NCBI GenBank assembly: GCA_046714215.1
Contig: JBKKBM010000008.1
Location: forward strand, 1-7,414
Length of the DNA: 7,414 nucleotides
Direction of reading: 5' to 3'
DNA from: DATLCI01 sp046714215
Lineage (GTDB): Bacteria > Acidobacteriota > Terriglobia > Terriglobales > Acidobacteriaceae
The translations under genes and the position numbers were made by a program. Numbering within the stretch: position 1 is the first letter of the stretch; each line of letters starts with the position of its first letter. The notes under the pieces are model-generated. The model ran no database searches. It had not been told where the DNA came from and saw only the letters and a program-made list of their open reading frames with translations. Below, one piece after another: positions 5,735 through 7,414 of the stretch.

Positions 5735-5768
5735 TCGGCTGAATGCTAAGTGCTCAATGCTAAGTGCT
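5735..5768 (-). repeat. Dispersed TTAGCATT-type repeat, copy 2, overlapping the ribH stop
   Basis: AATGCTAAGTGCT occurs twice in tandem (5742-5754 and 5756-5768, one base between), and 5735-5754 matches the copy after rpsL at 19 of 20 positions. In the gene direction the repeat starts inside the ribH stop codon (5767-5769). The same family therefore abuts two unrelated stop codons in this window. Confidence 0.75.
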
Positions 5769-6609
5769 ACGAAGAAGCTTTTAGCTTTTTCTTTAGCGAC
5801 ACCATCTCCACCGCGCTGATGGCGGCCTCGAAGCCCTTGTTGCCCATCTTCAGGCCGGCGCGGTCAACGGCTTGCTCCAGCGTGTCGCAGGTGAGGACGC
5901 CGTAGCTGCAAGGCACGCAAGTATCTTGTGCGACCTGGCCGATGCCGCGGGCGACCTCGGCGGAAATGTGTTCGTAGTTTGAAGTCTCGCCGCGCATCAG
6001 CAGGCCGAGACAGATGATGGCGTCGATTTTCTTCACTTCTGCAAGAGTGCGGGCGGCGATGGGGATCTCGAACGCGCCGGGGACGCGGACGATCTCGATA
6101 TCGGCGTCGCGCGTACCGGTGCGGTGCAGTGCGTCGAGCGCACCCTGCAGCAGCCGGTCAGTGATGAATTGATTGAAGCGGGACACGACGATGCCGAACT
6201 TCGCGCCTTCAACATGCAGATCGCCCTCGATGGTCTGATAGGCATATTTGCGCGGCGCGTCGAACGACCAGAAGCTCACGCGAAAGCTTCCCTGCTCGAA
6301 TTTGAAGACGCGTGACTTCCAAGTGGTGGGCGTAAGTTCACTCACCCTACCGATGCCCGCACTCTTCACCGCGGCGTGAACGTCGTCGAGATTGGAGACT
6401 TCGACCAGCAGGTCGGTGTAGTTCGCCGGGTCGGTCGAACCGGTAAAGATCTCCAAATTGCCCATGGGCGCGAGAAAAGATGCGCCCTTGTCAGGGCCTT
6501 CATTCCATCCTGGACCGCGCTCAAAGCCCAGCGAATCGAGCAGCGCGGCCAACTTTTCGAAGTCGGCCGGGCTCGAGGTCGGGCGCACGGTGGTGATGGA
6601 TTTGATCAT
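5767..6609 (-). CDS. ribH: Fusion of a VOC/glyoxalase-like domain with 6,7-dimethyl-8-ribityllumazine synthase
   Basis: The C-terminal part (about 126-275) is lumazine synthase, which condenses 5-amino-6-ribitylamino-uracil with 3,4-dihydroxy-2-butanone 4-phosphate in riboflavin synthesis. Landmarks are IVVSRFNQFITDRLLQGALD (140-159; Phe145), VRVPGAFEIP (174-183), LLMRGETSNYEH (203-214) and DRAGLKMGNKG (249-259; Arg250). Residue 211 is Asn where the family normally has the catalytic His. Residues 1-120 look like a VOC-fold domain (FEKLAALLDSLGFERG, LEIFTG, LLVEVSNLDDVHAAVKSAG, FKFEQGSFRVSFWSFD) but show no first-strand metal-binding His. Typical RibH is about 155 residues; this is 280. No in-frame ATG, GTG or TTG lies near the RibH boundary, so the fusion is not a start-call artefact. 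It follows the enoyl-CoA hydratase gene by 6 bp, so coupling is likely. Confidence 0.9.
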   Translation of the reverse strand: MIKSITTVRPTSSPADFEKLAALLDSLGFERGPGWNEGPDKGASFLAPMGNLEIFTGSTDPANYTDLLVEVSNLDDVHAAVKSAGIGRVSELTPTTWKSRVFKFEQGSFRVSFWSFDAPRKYAYQTIEGDLHVEGAKFGIVVSRFNQFITDRLLQGALDALHRTGTRDADIEIVRVPGAFEIPIAARTLAEVKKIDAIICLGLLMRGETSNYEHISAEVARGIGQVAQDTCVPCSYGVLTCDTLEQAVDRAGLKMGNKGFEAAISAVEMVSLKKKLKASS

Positions 6610-6615
6610 GGGTGG

Positions 6616-7401
6616 CTACTTTCCGCTGAAACTTGCGGCGCGTTTTTCCAGGAATGCCTTCGTGCCTTCGTTCTTGTCTTCCGTGGAGCAGCAGACGCCG
6701 AACAGCGTCGCCTCCAGGTACAAGCCTTCTTCGAGCGTCATGTTCATGCCGTGGTTCACGGCTTCCATCGTGTACTGGCAGGCGAGCGGCGCGTTGGCGA
6801 TGATCTTGGCGGCAATCTCTTCAGCGCGCTTGATGAGGTCAGCCTGCGGCACCACTTCATTCACCAGGCCGATGCGATAGGCCTCTTGCGCGTTGATCAT
6901 GTCGGCGGTGAGCAGCAGTTGCATGGCGCGCCCTTTGCCGACGAGGCGCGGCAGGCGTTGCGTGCCGCCGAAACCGGCCATGATGCCGAGCTTCACCTCG
7001 GGCTGGCCGAGACGCGCGGTCTCGGACGCAATGCGCAGGGTGCACGCCATCGCCAGTTCGCAACCGCCGCCGAGCGCAAATCCATTGATGCAAGCGATCA
7101 CCGGCTTGCCCAGGTTCTCAATAAGGTCGAGGACGGATTGTCCTTTATGGGTGTATTCCTTGGCGGAGACGGTGTTGTGCTTCGAGAGTTCGCCGATGTC
7201 GGCGCCCGCGACAAAAGCCTTCTCGCCCGTGCCGGTGAGGATGACCACGCGGATGGCGGAATCGTCCTTGAGGCCGGTAAACACGGTGCGCAACTCTTCC
7301 ATCACCGCCATGTTCAGGGCGTTGAGCTTGTCCGGGCGGTTGATGGTGACGTAAGCGACGTTGTTCTTGGATTCGAATTTTAGGTTTTGGTATTCAGTCA
7401 T
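6616..7401 (-). CDS. Enoyl-CoA hydratase/isomerase (crotonase) family protein
   Basis: A 261-residue soluble crotonase-fold enzyme of full length. Members of this subgroup add water across trans-2-enoyl-CoA in beta-oxidation or related acyl-CoA pathways. Seen in order: INRPDKLNALN (20-30), the oxyanion-hole loop FVAGADIGEL (63-72), INGFALGGGCELAMAC (105-120) with Glu115, and LGQPEVKLGIMAGFGGTQRL (131-150) with Glu135. The two glutamates correspond to the catalytic pair of rat mitochondrial hydratase. The C-terminal helix region FLEKRAASFSGK is also typical. The presence of both glutamates favours a true hydratase over an isomerase, but chain-length preference cannot be read. The ATG at 7401 has no clear Shine-Dalgarno in the 13 bases available upstream. 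It is the first visible gene of a unit with the VOC-RibH fusion gene, and its promoter lies outside the window. Confidence 0.94.
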   Translation of the reverse strand: MTEYQNLKFESKNNVAYVTINRPDKLNALNMAVMEELRTVFTGLKDDSAIRVVILTGTGEKAFVAGADIGELSKHNTVSAKEYTHKGQSVLDLIENLGKPVIACINGFALGGGCELAMACTLRIASETARLGQPEVKLGIMAGFGGTQRLPRLVGKGRAMQLLLTADMINAQEAYRIGLVNEVVPQADLIKRAEEIAAKIIANAPLACQYTMEAVNHGMNMTLEEGLYLEATLFGVCCSTEDKNEGTKAFLEKRAASFSGK

Positions 7402-7414
7402 GACTGTTTTACAT

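Noticed and set aside
6033..6245. An out-of-frame ATG near 6245 as an independent RibH start
   Set aside because: It reads a different frame that does not encode RibH; the lumazine synthase sequence is only in the frame of the fusion.
6376..7383. A 335-codon plus-strand open frame antisense to the hydratase gene and the start of the fusion gene
   Set aside because: It mirrors two well-identified enzymes on the other strand and has no recognisable family features; long antisense frames are common in GC-rich coding DNA.
1..7414. CRISPR array, transposase, prophage or tRNA genes
   Set aside because: No regularly spaced longer repeats, no transposase or phage proteins and no tRNA-like cloverleaf were found on either strand.

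Overview
The window reads as a chromosomal, housekeeping-type stretch from a moderately GC-rich Gram-negative bacterium, most likely an Acidobacteriota member (Terriglobia-like). That assignment is inference. It rests on a large lipoprotein combining bacterial Ig-like domains with a YVTN-type propeller, a nusB/ribH neighbourhood, and short dispersed intergenic repeats (a 9-bp ACNAAGGAC repeat and a TTAGCATT-type repeat) that I associate from memory with acidobacterial genomes. No rRNA, tRNA, CRISPR array or transposase was seen.

Left part, minus strand: the start of a str operon. rpsL (S12, GTG start) is followed by rpsG (S7, cut by the window edge). A good sigma70-type promoter lies about 380 nt upstream of rpsL, leaving a long leader with at least five short inverted repeats. 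The rpsL-rpsG gap holds a two-part hairpin at the position where E. coli S7 autoregulates. Divergent from this operon is a membrane fatty acid hydroxylase/sterol desaturase homologue.

Middle: the desaturase gene converges on a single-domain rhodanese gene across a REP-like twin hairpin. The rhodanese gene is divergent from a 679-residue lipoprotein with three Ig-like domains and a C-terminal propeller. The lipoprotein gene converges on nusB across a clean bidirectional intrinsic terminator.

Right part, minus strand: an enoyl-CoA hydratase gene is followed after 6 bp by an unusual fusion gene, a VOC/glyoxalase-like domain joined to lumazine synthase (RibH). A 259-bp repeat-rich gap follows, then nusB. 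The fusion is the most interesting protein here: it has no internal RibH start, and Asn replaces the histidine expected at the active-site position. The other notable signals are non-coding: the long str leader, the repeat cluster between ribH and nusB, and a repeat family sitting against the stop codons of both rpsL and ribH.
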